From contig JXTB01000173.1 in the NCBI GenBank assembly GCA_002914805.1, positions 600,356-664,355 of the forward strand: 64,000 nucleotides of DNA, written 5' to 3'. Made by a program: the position numbers and the translations under genes. This DNA is from Parasponia andersonii. Taxonomy: Eukaryota; Streptophyta; Magnoliopsida; Rosales; Cannabaceae. Position 1 is the first letter of the stretch; each line of letters starts with the position of its first letter. Shown here piece after piece: positions 34,646 to 46,241 of the stretch. Below the pieces are notes generated by a model. The model ran no database searches. It was not told the origin of the DNA and was given only the letters and a program-made list of their open reading frames with translations.

Positions 34646-35179
34646 TATTGAACAAATCAACAATTACAGCTCACCAACCAGCCGCAATAGGAACAGTAAA
34701 AAGGGCAATCACAATAGGAATAGTAAAAAGGGTAGCCACAATAACAATAGTAAAAAAAGCAGCTGTAATAGCAATAGTAAAAGATTGTGTTCACACCACC
34801 TTTCAAGTTCTATAAATACGGAGGGCTTCATCACTTGTTTTGTATCCTATTCTCAATCTTCTTCCTTTCTAAGAGAGAATTCAAGCCTAGGAATTTCTCT
34901 TAGTGTCCCACTTATTTTCTCCTAAATTGTTTAGAGAGTGTGTTTTCTCCTATTTCAAGAGAGAGAGAGGTTTATTTGTTCTCTCCTTGTATTTAGAGAG
35001 AAGTGAGTTGTAATCTCCTTTTCATAATGAAATTCTTCATAGCTTTATCCATGGACATAGCCTAAATTGAGTGAATCACGTTAAATCTTTTGTGTGCCTT
35101 ACCCTTTCATTTTACCTAAATTTTCTCAACTCGTATTTTAGCTATGTGTTATCACTTCCGCAAAGCCGATCTCCTAACA
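34646..35179 (+). repeat. 5' LTR of copia B (534 bp)
   Basis: It starts TATTGAACAAATC (the 3' LTR keeps TGTTGAAC) and ends TCTCCTAACA. It holds four units of a roughly 27-bp repeat at about 34677-34785, each with an AATAGxAACAGTAAAAA-like core, and a TATA box at 34811-34818. About nine differences from the 3' LTR occur in the first 90 bp. Confidence 0.9.
34811..34818 (+). promoter_or_regulatory. TATA box of the copia B LTR
   Basis: TATAAATA follows the tandem U3 repeats by about 25 bp and is conserved in copies A (17636-17629), B 3' (41969-41976) and, as TTATAAATA, in C near 62056. This conservation supports a real promoter element. Confidence 0.6.
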
Positions 35180-35180
35180 G

Positions 35181-35193
35181 TGGCATCAGAGCC
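35181..35193 (+). other. Primer-binding site of copia B
   Basis: TGGCATCAGAGCC, one base after the LTR, is the initiator Met-tRNA complement with one substitution relative to copy A. Confidence 0.8.
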
Positions 35194-35204
35194 ATTGGTT
35201 GGAG

Positions 35205-35295
35205 TATTGTTCACATATATGACTATTCACATATACGGTATTGTTCACGTATACAGTACTATTCACGTATACGGTACTGTTCACATACAGTGAAA
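35205..35295 (+). repeat. Leader tandem units of copia B
   Basis: About five units of roughly 18-20 bases on the theme GTATTGTTCACGTATACGG lie between the primer-binding site and gag. They are shared with A and C. Confidence 0.75.
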
Positions 35296-35328
35296 CGGTG
35301 GTAATTGCAGAAATCGTGGCGAATAAAA

Positions 35329-38300
35329 ATGGCGGCAAAATTCGATATTGAGAAGTTCAATGGGAGCAATTTCTCTTTGTAGAAAATGAAGATAAAGGAA
35401 ATCTTAAGAAAAGATAATTGCCTAGCAGTAATTGGGGAAAGGCCTACTGAGATTGTTATGACCCAAACCCCAGGATAGTGGCAGAAAGGGAATTTCACTA
35501 GAATGGAAATTCCTTAGTTTTTTTTTTTATATTATGAATTCCAACAAGTGGACCTATCCCACAGTTCATAGTCACCAATAAACACAGATTAAAAAATTAT
35601 AAGAAAAACTAAATTCTCAAATAGTTCACTGAGCATCATCATTCACACCTCAACATCAAGCTAGTATAGCATATATAGTTACAGACATTTTCAAAGTAAC
35701 ACACTTAATATAAATGCTAGCAATATCCATATATTTAACAAGAGTTAAACACGAGTCTTGTATTCACACTCCTAGAATTACCAACTATCAAACTACGAAT
35801 AAAAGATAACTTCTTATTCTGCTTATTGACCGTCAATGTCACACTGGACACCACCTGTGGAGAAAGTAGGGAGGGTGAGCATAAATTGCCCAGTAGGTTA
35901 CCCAATTTCCCTTTTTGGGAAAAATCCTTTATAAATCTCAAAACATCTGCATAGTTAGTAGTATTGGAAAGCATTTCTATAAATATTAAAGATTTAAACT
36001 ATTTACAGAAAACTATGCCAAAAACCAAAACCAGATATCCAGGTCAAAACATATAAAAGTCTCAATTAAAATAAGCCTAATGTGCATCATATAAATCAAC
36101 ACATCACATGAGCTCCCATCCTCTCATCACGACTAGAGCAACTTATATTACATGTATTGAGTGGTCTCTGCCTGACATCTATCTCTGGAAACCAGAGAGA
36201 CACTTATATGTCTAATCCTACCGAACCGGAGGGGCACTGAATGCCTACGCCTACCGAATAGAGATAGTCAGAAAACAAACCCTGCGCGGGTTTACAGGCT
36301 CTCACCGAAGGCAGGTGTACTAGTCTGCCTACTACAATACCGTGATGCCTACGACGACTCTCATGCATGATTGTATGAAATGTGCAATATATATAAAGTC
36401 TCAAACAACCATGCAGTGGTTTAACATTCTAGACATGCTCTGATTTTTAATTAAAATCCATTTTGTACTTTAAAATCCAAAAGTACAGTTTCTATGATAT
36501 TACCAAATTCCAAGTATAAAAACTTGCATAAAATCATATTTAAAAATATCTAGAGCAGTCTACAATGTTTCACAAATTCATAGTTCATTAAAATAATTAT
36601 TCAAATAATTCAATTTAATAAAATCACGAAATTTCATTTTTCAGAATAAATTCCAATTATAATGAAAATAATAGAAAACAAGGAAATTGAATCCCCTACC
36701 TCGAAATAGTAATTATGCTGAGCTAACGACGCTAGAAATATCCTCAATTGATCACCGGGTTATTCGGACAGTTATTCTCGAATCTCGTTACGTTCACTTG
36801 AAAAGTTGACTTTTCAAACGGAGTCTCAGATTGAGAAACAAAGGTCACCACTGAATTCAGAACACCCAAAATTTTGGTTCAGATAAAAAGTTCGTCGAAA
36901 ACGGGTCCCGGTACGGGTCCGGCCCATGGCATGCAAAACGGTGCAATTCAAGCTATTTTCTCGATTTTCGTGCCACTTCGGAAAATAGTGATATTTTATA
37001 TCAAACTTCATTTCCCGACCTCACTGAGTCCAAATTCGAAGTCAGAACTCAGTTTCGAGGTCCCGAACAGTAAATGGGCTCAAAAAACTGAAATTTATAA
37101 AAATACCACATTTTGAAAATAATTAGAAAAATACCATATTTTCATCCCGATAATTAACGATCTTTCGATTATCATTTTAACACTTAAAAATCATGGAATT
37201 TCATGTTTCAAACTCCTCTATCACGTGGTAAAATTTTCTCGGAAAAAATAACCCATTTCTGAAATAATTACAAAAATACCACAAAAATTAAATATTACAA
37301 TATTGCTACAGTAGTCAACTTCTCACCGGAGCCGAGTTGGAGGCCGAGAGTGGTCAGAAAAGAAAGCTGGAGTCGAGACGAATCCAACGGTGGTGGTGGT
37401 GTGGTGATCGGACGGAGGACGGCGGAACAGCGGGTGAAAAACCGATCAGCAGGCGGTGGCTTCGGCTGCGATTTCTCTGGCGAGAGGCGGCGGTTCACGA
37501 CGGTAGTACCTGGCACTGGTTCGTCGGCGTCTTCCGGTCACAGCGGGTGGGCGCGTCTGGCATGGCGGCGGCTGGTGGAGCCTCGGGTGAACAGTGACCA
37601 TGGGTTGGATCAGGGGGCTTCCGTGGAGAAGAAAGGAGAAATTAGGGGAAAGGAGAAATTAGGGGTTTTATGTCATTTTTAAAAACTGTAGCAGTGGGAC
37701 ACATGGCACAATCTAATTCGACCGAAAAAAAAAGTTTATGAAATTCCACTTTGGCCACAATTTTAAAAAGATTCTTTCACTTTAGTCCCTCCTTAATTAC
37801 ACTTTTGTCCCCAGTTTGAAATTTCTTTTTCACTTTTGCCCCAAATGCACCTAGACTTTATCTTATCTTGATTCAACACCAAATTTATTTCCGATTTTTA
37901 TTTAATTAATCCAAAAATATAAAATTACCAAATTGCCCTTGAAGTAAAATTACTTAATTACCCTTACAAAATTTAGGATTTTACAAAGATTACTGATAAT
38001 AAAAGGTGGGACGAGATGGATAGCAACGTTTTCGCTAATTTACATCTGGCGCTAGCAGATGGAGTACTGTCGAGCATTGAGGAGAAGAAGTCAGCCAAGG
38101 AGATATGGGATACACTGACAAAGTTGTATCTGGCCAAGTCGCTTCACAACAAAATTTTCTTGAAGAGAAGGCTTTATACCCTTCGAATGGCGGAATTAAC
38201 AACGGTGACCGACCACATCAACACCCTAAACACTATATTCTCACAACTCACAACAATGGAGCATAAAATAGAGGATAATGAACGTGCAGAAATCTTACTT

Positions 38301-41300
38301 TAGAGTCTACCTGATTCGTATGATCAACTCATCATAAATATGACCAGCAATGCTACAATTCTTGTTTTCAACGATCTTACAGCTGATGTTCTTGAAGAAG
38401 AAAATCGGCGTAAGAACAAGGAAGACAGATTAGCAAGTTCACAGCAAGTAGAGGCTTCGACAATGAGAGGGAGATCAACAGAACGTGGCCCCAGTGGGAG
38501 TCAGAGTCATGGTAGATCAAAGTTAAGAAGTAAGAAGAATGTCAAGTGTTATCACTGTGGTAAGAAAGGGCACATCAAAAGGGAGTGTTGGCAACTCAAG
38601 AAGAATGAAGATTCCAGAGGGAAGGACCCCGAGTCATCAAATGCTCAAGGGAATATTGCAAAACTTCAGATGATGGAGAAATCCTGTATAGTGAAGCAGC
38701 AACAATTTCTAAGGATAGACGGCAGCTCACCGATGTTTGGTTAATGGATTCAGGAGCAACATGGCACATGACTTCTCACAGAGAATGGTTTCACACATAT
38801 GAACCTGTCTCTGGAGGATCTATATTCATGGGTAACGATCATGCCTTAGAGATCACTGGGATTGGTACTATCAAGACAAAGATGTACGATGGCACTATTC
38901 GTACTATTCAAGAGATGCGACATGTAAAGAGCCTAAAGAAAAATCTATTATCTTTGGGACAATTAGATAACCTTGGTTGCAAAACTCATGTCGAGAATGG
39001 GATCATGAAGATCATAAAGGGCGCGCTTATAGTAATGAAGGCAGAGAAAATCACAGTGAATCTATACATGCTTAAAAAAGATACACTGATGGAAGCAGAG
39101 GCATTAGTTGCTTCAACAAATTCCAGAGAAGAATCAACAATGATGTGGCATCGTAAGCTTGGCCATATGTCAAAACGAGGCTTAAGATTCTATTTGAACG
39201 GAGGTTTCTTCCTGGTTTACCCTTTTGTGAGCATTGTGTCACAAGCAAGTAGCTTAGATTAAAGTTTAGCACATCTAGTTCTAGACTTGGTTCACTCTGA
39301 TGTTTGGCAAGCACCGGTAATGTCCCTAGGAGGAGCTAGATTCTTTGTATCTTTTATTGATGATCACTCCAGGAAATGTTAGGTGTATCCTATCAAGAGG
39401 AAGGCAGATGTGTTTTCAGTCTTCAAAATATTCAAAGCACGGATAGAGCTTGAATCTGGAGAAAAGATCAAGTATTTAAGGACGGACAATGGAGGAGAAT
39501 ATACAAGCAATGAATTTGATAACTTCTGTCAACAAGAAGGTATCGAGAGGCAGTTCACAGTGGCGTACACTCCTCAACAAAATGGAGTGGCAGAATGGAT
39601 GAATAGAACCTTATTGGAAAGAATAAGAGCAATGTCGAAAGCTGCAAGTCTACCCAAGACCTTCTGGGCAGAAGTAGTCAAAACCGCCTGTTATGTGATC
39701 AATCGATCTCCATCAACAGCGATTGACTTGAAGACACCGATGGAGATATGGACGGGTAAGCCAGCTAATTATTCTCGCTTACATATGTTTAGATGTCCTA
39801 TGTACGTGATGTATAACGCTCAAGAAATCAAAAAACTGGATTCAAAGTCCAGAAGGTGTATACTATTGGGATATGCTGATGGAGTCAAGGGATATCGCTT
39901 ATGTGATCCCACTGCCTATAAGGTTGTCATCAGCAGAGATGTGATATTTGCAGATAATAAACTGCAAGAGAAGGGAGATGACAGCAAACCAGAAACTACT
40001 ACAGTTTAGGTAGAAAAGAATACTAAAGATTCAGATTCTTCTGAAGTAGCACTAGAGCACGAAGTAGAAGAACCGGTCGAGGAAGAGGCTTCTGAATTCG
40101 TCAGTCAACTCGTGAGAGAAAAACACCAGCATGGCACTCAGATTATATCACTGAGAGCAATATTGTATACTGTCTTCTAACAGAGGATGGAGAGCCAACA
40201 ACTTTTCATGAGGCTACCAAAAGCCCGGATGTATCCCTATGGATGACAGCAATGCAAGAAGAGATTGAAGCCCTTCACAAGAACAAGACATGGGATCTTG
40301 TTTCGCTACCACAAAGAAGGAAGGCTATTGGCAACAAATGAGTCTATAAGATCAAGCGTGATAGTAATGATCAAGTGGAGCGGTATCGTGCGAGATTGGT
40401 GGTAAAAGGATATACTCAGAAAGAAGGTATTGACTTCAATGAGATATTTTCACCTGTAGTTCGACTGACAATAGTTAGAGTGGTTCTGGCGATATGTGCT
40501 ACGTTTGACCTACATCTAGAGCAGCTAGATGTGAAACTGCTTCTCTTCATAGAGAACTTGAAGAAGAGATTTATATGCTCCAACTAGAAGGTTTTGCTAA
40601 AACAGGCAATGAGAACTTAGTTTGCAGGTTATACAAATCTCTATACGGTCTCAAACAAGCGCCGAGGTGTTAGTAGTATAACAAACTCAGTTTAGACCAC
40701 TGCACATACTTCAGGAGGTTTGATGAACATAGTGACTTCATTATCTTATTATTATACGTGGATGACATGTTGGTAGCGGACCCCAACAAGGGCAAAATCT
40801 AAGAATTGAAGGCACAGTTAGCTAGGGAATTTGATATGAAGGACTTGGTCTAGTAAACAAGATTCTAGGGATGCAAATTCACTGAGACAGAGGTAACAGG
40901 AAAATTCGGCTTTCTCAGAAGAATTATTTGAAGAAAATCTTGCGCCGCTTCAATATGCAAGATTGTAAGTTGATTTCTACCCCACTTCCTATTAACTTCA
41001 AGTTGTCATCCGTGATGTGTCCTAGTAATAAAGTAGAAAGGATGGAGATGTCTCGAGTACCGTATGCATCAGCAGTGGGAAGCCTAATGTTCACTATAAT
41101 ATGTACAAGACCATACATTGCACAAACAGTGGGAGCAGTTAGTCGATATATGGCGAATCCTGATGGAGAGCATTGGAATGCTGTGAAGAGAATTCTGAGA
41201 TATATTAAAGGAACCTCAGATGTTGTATTATGTTACGGAGGATTAGAATTTACTGTCAGAAGATATGTTGATTCAGATTTTGCGGGTGATCTTGAAAAAT

Positions 41301-41718
41301 GAAAATCTACTACAGGCTATGTGTCTACTCTGCAGAAGGAGCTATAAGCTAGGTTTCAAAACTACAAACTGTTGTGGCTTTATCTACAACAGAAGCAGAA
41401 TACATGGAAACTACACAAGCTTGTAAAGAAGCTATTTAGATTCAAAGGTTATTGGAGGAGCTCGGGCACCAAAAAAAAAAGATTCCTCTATTTTGTGACA
41501 GTCAGAGTGCCTTGCACATTGCAAGGAATCCAGTCTTTCATTCTAGGACAAAGCACATTGGCATTCAATATCACTTTGTTCGAGAAGTAGTAGAAGATGG
41601 AAGTGTGGACATGAAGAAGATTCACACAAAGGAGAACCTAGCAGATGCTTTAACCAAACGAATCAACACTGACAAGTTCTAATGGTGTAGATCCTTATAG
41701 GGCCTAGCAGAAATATAA
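35329..41718 (+). pseudogene. Copia B gag-pol remnant
   Basis: It starts MAAKFDIEKFNG at 35329, is interrupted by the solo LTR and resumes at about 37991. The gag zinc knuckle CYHCGKKGHIKREC lies near 38549-38590. Protease begins MDSGATWHMTSHREW at 38744. Integrase has LRTDNGGEYTSNEF and a PQQNGVAEWMNRTLLE block. RT has the catalytic YVDD at 40755-40766, and RNase H ends near [13 protein letters not shown], with the last stop at 41716-41718. Stops at 38301, 39260, 40007 and throughout RT make it inactive. Confidence 0.9.
35454..37985 (-). mobile_element. Solo LTR, Tekay-like, in copia B gag (2,532 bp)
   Basis: Its right end, reversed, is TGTAAAATCC and its left end, reversed, is GGGTCATAACA, matching the TGTAAAAACCC...GGGTCGTGACA ends of the Tekay LTRs at 5964 and 12940 in reverse. 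It shares the internal GCGCGGGTTTACAG phrase and the motif near 35870-35895. Flanks GAGAT (35449-35453) and AAGAT (37986-37990) are a near-perfect duplication, and the copia gag reads on across it. No internal element region is present. Confidence 0.82.
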
Positions 41719-41790
41719 GCAGCATGAAGAATTTACAAGGGAAGAAAAGAGAGATTTATCAAGTGTGAAGACATGATTAAAATCAAGTCT

Positions 41791-41803
41791 TCAAGTGGGA
41801 GAA
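41791..41803 (+). other. Polypurine tract of copia B
   Basis: TCAAGTGGGAGAA directly precedes the 3' LTR start TGTTGAACAAATC. It is identical in core to the tract of copia A. Confidence 0.8.
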
Positions 41804-44226
41804 TGTTGAACAAATCAATAATTGCAGCTCATTAACCAGCCGCAATAGGAACAGTAAAAAGGGCAGTAGTAATAGGAATAGTAAAAAGAGCAGCCGCAAT
41901 AGCAATAGTGAAAAGAACAACCGTAATAGCAATAGAAAAAGATTGTGTTCACACCACCTTTTAAGTTCTATAAATACGGATGGCTTCATCACTTATTTTG
42001 TATCTCATTCTAAATCTTCTTCCTTTCTAAGAGAGAATTTAAGCCTAGAAATTCTTCTTAGTGTCTCACTTGTTTTCTCCTAAATTATTTAGAGAGAGTG
42101 TTTTCTTCTATTTCAAGAAAGAGAGAGGTTCATTTGTTCTCTCCTTGTATTTAGAGAGAATTGAGTTGTAATCTCTTTTTCATAATGAAATTCTTCATAG
42201 CTTTTTCCGTGGACGTAGCCTAAATTGGGTGAACCACATTAATTCTTTTATGTACCTTATGTCACGACCCAGACCCCGGGTCAGTGGTAGAAAATGAATT
42301 TTACAAGTAGAAATTCATAATTTATTTTAGAAAATTTTAGAAAGATGATAACTAGTTTACAAAAATAGTTCAAATTTTAAATTCCCACAATTTGTGATCA
42401 CCACTAGACATAAACTGTTAATAATAGTAATAAAACATTAATATGCATCACATCATCATCACCAATGGGCATCATCTATAATACAGACTAAATCCAAAGT
42501 ATGAGCCTTAAATATTATTACAAGTCCAAGGTGAGTATCTAAGTAATTATCAACTACAAACTAGGGTAAACTTCTTCTTGGATTACTCCGCCCCGGAGTT
42601 TCCTAAAGTCGCACTGTAAATCACCTGAGAAGGGAAAGAAAGGGGTTGAGCATTCGTATGCTCAGTAGGAATTTCAATTACCCTTTTTGATATGAATGCA
42701 ACTTTTCAAATCTATATGGTTAGCACCTTTCCAAAATCCATTTATAAAATAAGTTCACAAAGTAATCAAAAATCATAAGAAATCATGTCATGATTGTACA
42801 TATCATAAATTAGCCAAGTAGAAGTATATACATGAGCTCTCATCCTCTCATCACGGTCTTGTAATACCTCTGAACAGAGGTACCCAGTATCCTGATATTA
42901 CCCGAAGGTGTGTCAGCAAATCCTGCGCAAGGGCCTAGGTCTCTCACCTAGCGTTGCAGGAACTCGCCAGCGATCTAAATACCATGATACTAAAATAGAA
43001 CTCAAGTACGTGATCCTATGGTAGGTACAATATGTCATAGAGTGTGTAATAACCATGTATCAAGTATTTTAAGAAATCATACTTTAATACTCATTTGGTA
43101 TTATTCTGGGATTTACAGAAAATCGGGCAGCATAACGGCTGTATTTTTCCAAAACCAAAATTTTAAATCTACATAAAAACCATACAATCCAATCTCAGAA
43201 CAATCCAATATATCTCAATAGTTCACAAATTTATCAAATATCTAATCAAACCATTGAATTCCATGAAAATCGACATTTTCAAGAAATAGGTCATAATACA
43301 CATTTTAAATCAAAATAAGTATAAAACTTGGTAATTGAACCCCTATCTCACTAGAATAGTGATATCATGCTAATAGGTTCTCAAGGCGCCGTTGAACCAA
43401 TTCCAGGCCTTCGATCGCTCACTTATGAATAGTCAACTTCTCAACGGAGCTTCGAATTGACAAACAAACCTCTTTACCGAACTCCTAGCATCCAAAATAG
43501 CTAAATTAGACATTTGATTCGACTAATTCGGGTCCGCGCCGACACCAGACCGGTGTCACACAAAATGAGACAAAATCTAAGCCGTTAGATATGGTTTTTC
43601 GTGCCGATCACCAAATATAGTCAATATATATATATAAAACTTCACTATTTTCCGAGTACATTCCAAAAATGACAACAAAAATAAAATCTAATGATCGGAT
43701 CAAAAGTCGAACTCGAGCTCAAAATTACGCAAAAATGACAACTTTTAATTCGAGCAAAATGGGATCGTGATATATATACCTGGAGAAAGCCCACGACGAG
43801 AGGATTCAATCGCCGCTAGTTTCGTTGCTTTTCATCGCTGGAATTCACGCCAGCGAGCGACGAAAACGGCGGAGCTTCATGTCCCCCGCTCGGCAACACG
43901 GTTCTCCGGCGTCTCGGAGCTCCGACTAGGTGGCACGCTCGTCTCGTGCGGTGATTGGCACTCCGAAGAGAGAGAGAACGACGAAAGAGAGAGAGAGAGA
44001 TGACGGAGGGAGAGAGAACGAGAATGAGAGAGAAACTGAGAGAGGGGTGCGGACGAGAGAGTGAGGGAGAAGAAAAGAAAAAAAAAATTTAAATAAAATT
44101 TGGTCAAAAGACCCTTTTGCCCTTAAAAAAACGAGATTTTACACTTTTTTTTTTCATTTTATCCAAATTTTCTCAACTCGTATTTTAGTTGTGTGTTATC
44201 GCTTCCGCAAAGCCGATCTCCTAACA
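41804..44226 (+). repeat. 3' LTR of copia B, split by a solo LTR
   Basis: The LTR pieces 41804-42259 and 44144-44226 together match the 5' LTR. The gap between them is the solo LTR. The 27-bp U3 repeats are at about 41833-41940. Confidence 0.88.
42260..44143 (-). mobile_element. Solo LTR, Tekay-like, in the copia B 3' LTR (1,884 bp)
   Basis: Its left end TGTCACGACCC is the reverse of the Tekay LTR end GGGTCGTGACA, and its right end is GATTTTACA. It contains (TA)n near 43627 and a GA-rich tract (43965-44060) equivalent to the CT tract of the Tekay LTR. A target duplication is not clear (CCTTA against CTTTT). The nearby T-run may have changed it. Confidence 0.78.
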
Positions 44227-45175
44227 TTTCTAATCATATTGATGCTAATTCTTCTACAGATTGTGCTTCAAAGAAGTGGTAGAGTAGTGTCTGGTGCTAC
44301 AATGTTCCCCCGGAAGTGAAAATTTTCATCTGGCGCCTGTCAACCAATTTGCTGAATCTAACATTCCTACTGTTCAGAGACTTGTTGCTGTTGCAAAGAG
44401 GAGTTAGAAAGTATTACCCTCTGTTTTTTCTTTTGTGATCATCTATCTACCTTATGGACAATTTTGAAGTGTTGGGAGTTTCTTCATAAAAATCAGTTGG
44501 CTTTGGCAGCATATGTCCTTTGTTTATTGTTCCAGATATTGCCTAAGAAGGTGTTTGAACTAGTTTGTGTTGTCCTATGGTCTGTTTGGAACCGACAGAA
44601 TAATATGCTATTCAATGGTGTACTGTGAGATGCTCTTGAGCTTTCAGATTGGAGCCAATATTACCTAAGAGAGTTCCAACATAGAAAGGGCCAAATTGAG
44701 ATGGCAGCTCCCTCTCCTCCTCTTCTATTTTCTTGTCTCTGGTGTAACTTGGGTCCGGGCAGCTTGAGGCACAATGTTGAATCAGCAGTGCAAGATGGAG
44801 GTAATGCTGTTGAGATTGGGGGAGTAATTAGAGATTGTGATGGAGTGGTGCTGGTTTGTTGGGCTTTGTTGATTGTAGGCGGCTTTGATGTTTTAATCGC
44901 TGAGCTGTTGGCTATTCGAGAGGGAATTCGTTTGGCTATTGTGTTTGGTGTTCCATTGCAGGAGACTGAATCGGACTCTTTACTGGCTATTAATGCAATT
45001 AATAATTCTCATCTTTAATCTGCTTTAGAGTTTATTGTTATGATTTGTGTCGTCATATTCACTCTTCTGGGAATATGGTGTCCCGTAGTCTAGCACTTTT
45101 TACAATTTATTTTTTATTGGATAAAGTGTAGGATGACTAATGCCTTTTCTTTATTTCAAAAGTTGTAATTACAAC
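44227..45175 (+). pseudogene. L1-type LINE fragment 4 (zinc region, RNase H domain, 3' end)
   Basis: The LINE resumes with VPPEVKIFIWRLSTNLL (about 44307-44355), then degenerate zinc-ribbon sequence. At 44800-45018 lies an RNase H-like domain: GGVIRDCDGVVLVCWA, ELLAIREGIRLA and ETESDSLLAINAINNS. This C-terminal RNase H of the plant-associated RVT_3 type is known in some plant L1 elements. A 3' untranslated stretch with ATAAAGTGTAGGATGACTAA follows. Confidence 0.8.
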
Positions 45176-45597
45176 CGTTGAGGTTAACGCATGCTAGGCA
45201 AGAATATACCGAGGTTAACGGGCAGGCACAAGTGATGCGTGCTAGCACGGTGGGTAGCACGTGAGAAGAATAGACCGAGGTTAACGACTGCCAGCGAAGA
45301 ACTCAACGTTCTCCAGAGAAAGCGCCTCCACCTCAGACTCCGCAGCTGGACCCTCTCCTAGGGCGTTATTCGCGTCTGAGGAACGCGATTCCACCCCGCC
45401 AATCGCGAGGACACCTTCCTCCTTCGGAGACACTCCGGTAGCTTCTTTCGATGCTCCCGAAGCGACAGAAGTGGGGACGGTAGCTCTTCCAGCTGCTGGA
45501 CCCTACCTCCGGCCGAGCCGTTTCCAGGGTGGGCGTTAAATAGAAAAGATAACTCTTCCCGAGGCCCCCGCCGACGTCTCCGATCTACCTTAATATA
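45176..45597 (-). mobile_element. Tat-element fragment inside a duplicated LINE 3' end
   Basis: The part at about 45305-45480 is similar to 31435-31610 in the antisense frame of the Tat element (for example TCTGAGGAACGCGATTCCAC against TCTGAGGAACGTGATTCCAC). It is bracketed by two diverged copies of the LINE 3' end (about 45094-45175 and 45598-45690). The left part has three GAGGTTAACG phrases. Confidence 0.7.
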
Positions 45598-45700
45598 GTA
45601 CCTTTTGCAATTCATTTTTTATTAGATAAAGTGTGGAATGACTAATGTCCACTCTTTATTTCAAAAATTGTAATTACAGATTTCAAAAGAAAAAAAAAAT
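45598..45700 (+). repeat. Second copy of the LINE 3' end with A-rich tail
   Basis: This is a diverged repeat of 45094-45175 (ATAAAGTGTGGAATGACTAA here) that ends in AAAAGAAAAAAAAAA, like a LINE poly(A) tail. Confidence 0.7.
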
Positions 45701-46241
45701 TACTAATTACATACGAGGCGTGTCACTGAAGAAAGAACGAAAAAATCCTTATCTTGAAAGGAAACTGCTTTATTGAATCAACATTAGAATCCTAATAGGA
45801 AACTACTTGTTAAGACATCTCAGGTTTTTAATTAGTCTTGTACGTCCTCATTGTATCAACTAAAAAAAGTCCAAAATACCCTTATTGTATCAATTAAAAC
45901 AAGTCCAAAATATTTTATCCTTAATTTGCTTTCTCACTTACCAAATAGAGCAAACACCTGGAAGTTCGTTCATTCTCAATATCGCTCTCGATAAAATAGA
46001 AGCTTTCTTTTATTACTCTAACAAATTAGAAGCTTTCTTTTTGACCTTGTACTATAAATCTCACGAGAACACATGATCATGAATACAATATATATTCTTG
46101 AGTTGAAAAAATATACAAATTTTTTTATGCTTCTTGGTTTCTTGTTTGTGTTAATTTCTTGTACGTGTTCTTTACCGTTTTACTTGGCCAATATTTGCTC
46201 TGTTAAGGACTTTAATTTGAGCGTCCGATAGCTATCAAAGA
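45701..46241. other. AT-rich upstream region of the F-box gene
   Basis: No gene is seen. The text CTAATTGTATCAA/CCAAAATA is locally repeated (45850-45915). A TATA-like run (TACAATATATATTC) lies near 46083-46096, about 150 bases before the start codon, and might serve the F-box gene. Confidence 0.4.

Larger units (their letters stand above)
34646..44226 (+). mobile_element. Ty1/copia retrotransposon B, with two solo LTRs inside
   Basis: LTRs (34646-35179; 41804-44226 including an insertion) flank gag-pol in copia order. Solo LTRs of Tekay-like type sit in gag (35454-37985) and in the 3' LTR (42260-44143), both in reverse orientation. Without them the element is about 5.2 kb, a normal copia length. 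It belongs to the same family as A and C. Confidence 0.92.

Noticed and set aside
37337..37682. GC-rich open frames of about 100 codons in the first solo LTR
   Set aside because: They correspond to the GC-rich part of the Tekay-type LTR, as at 43767-44003, and do not match a protein.
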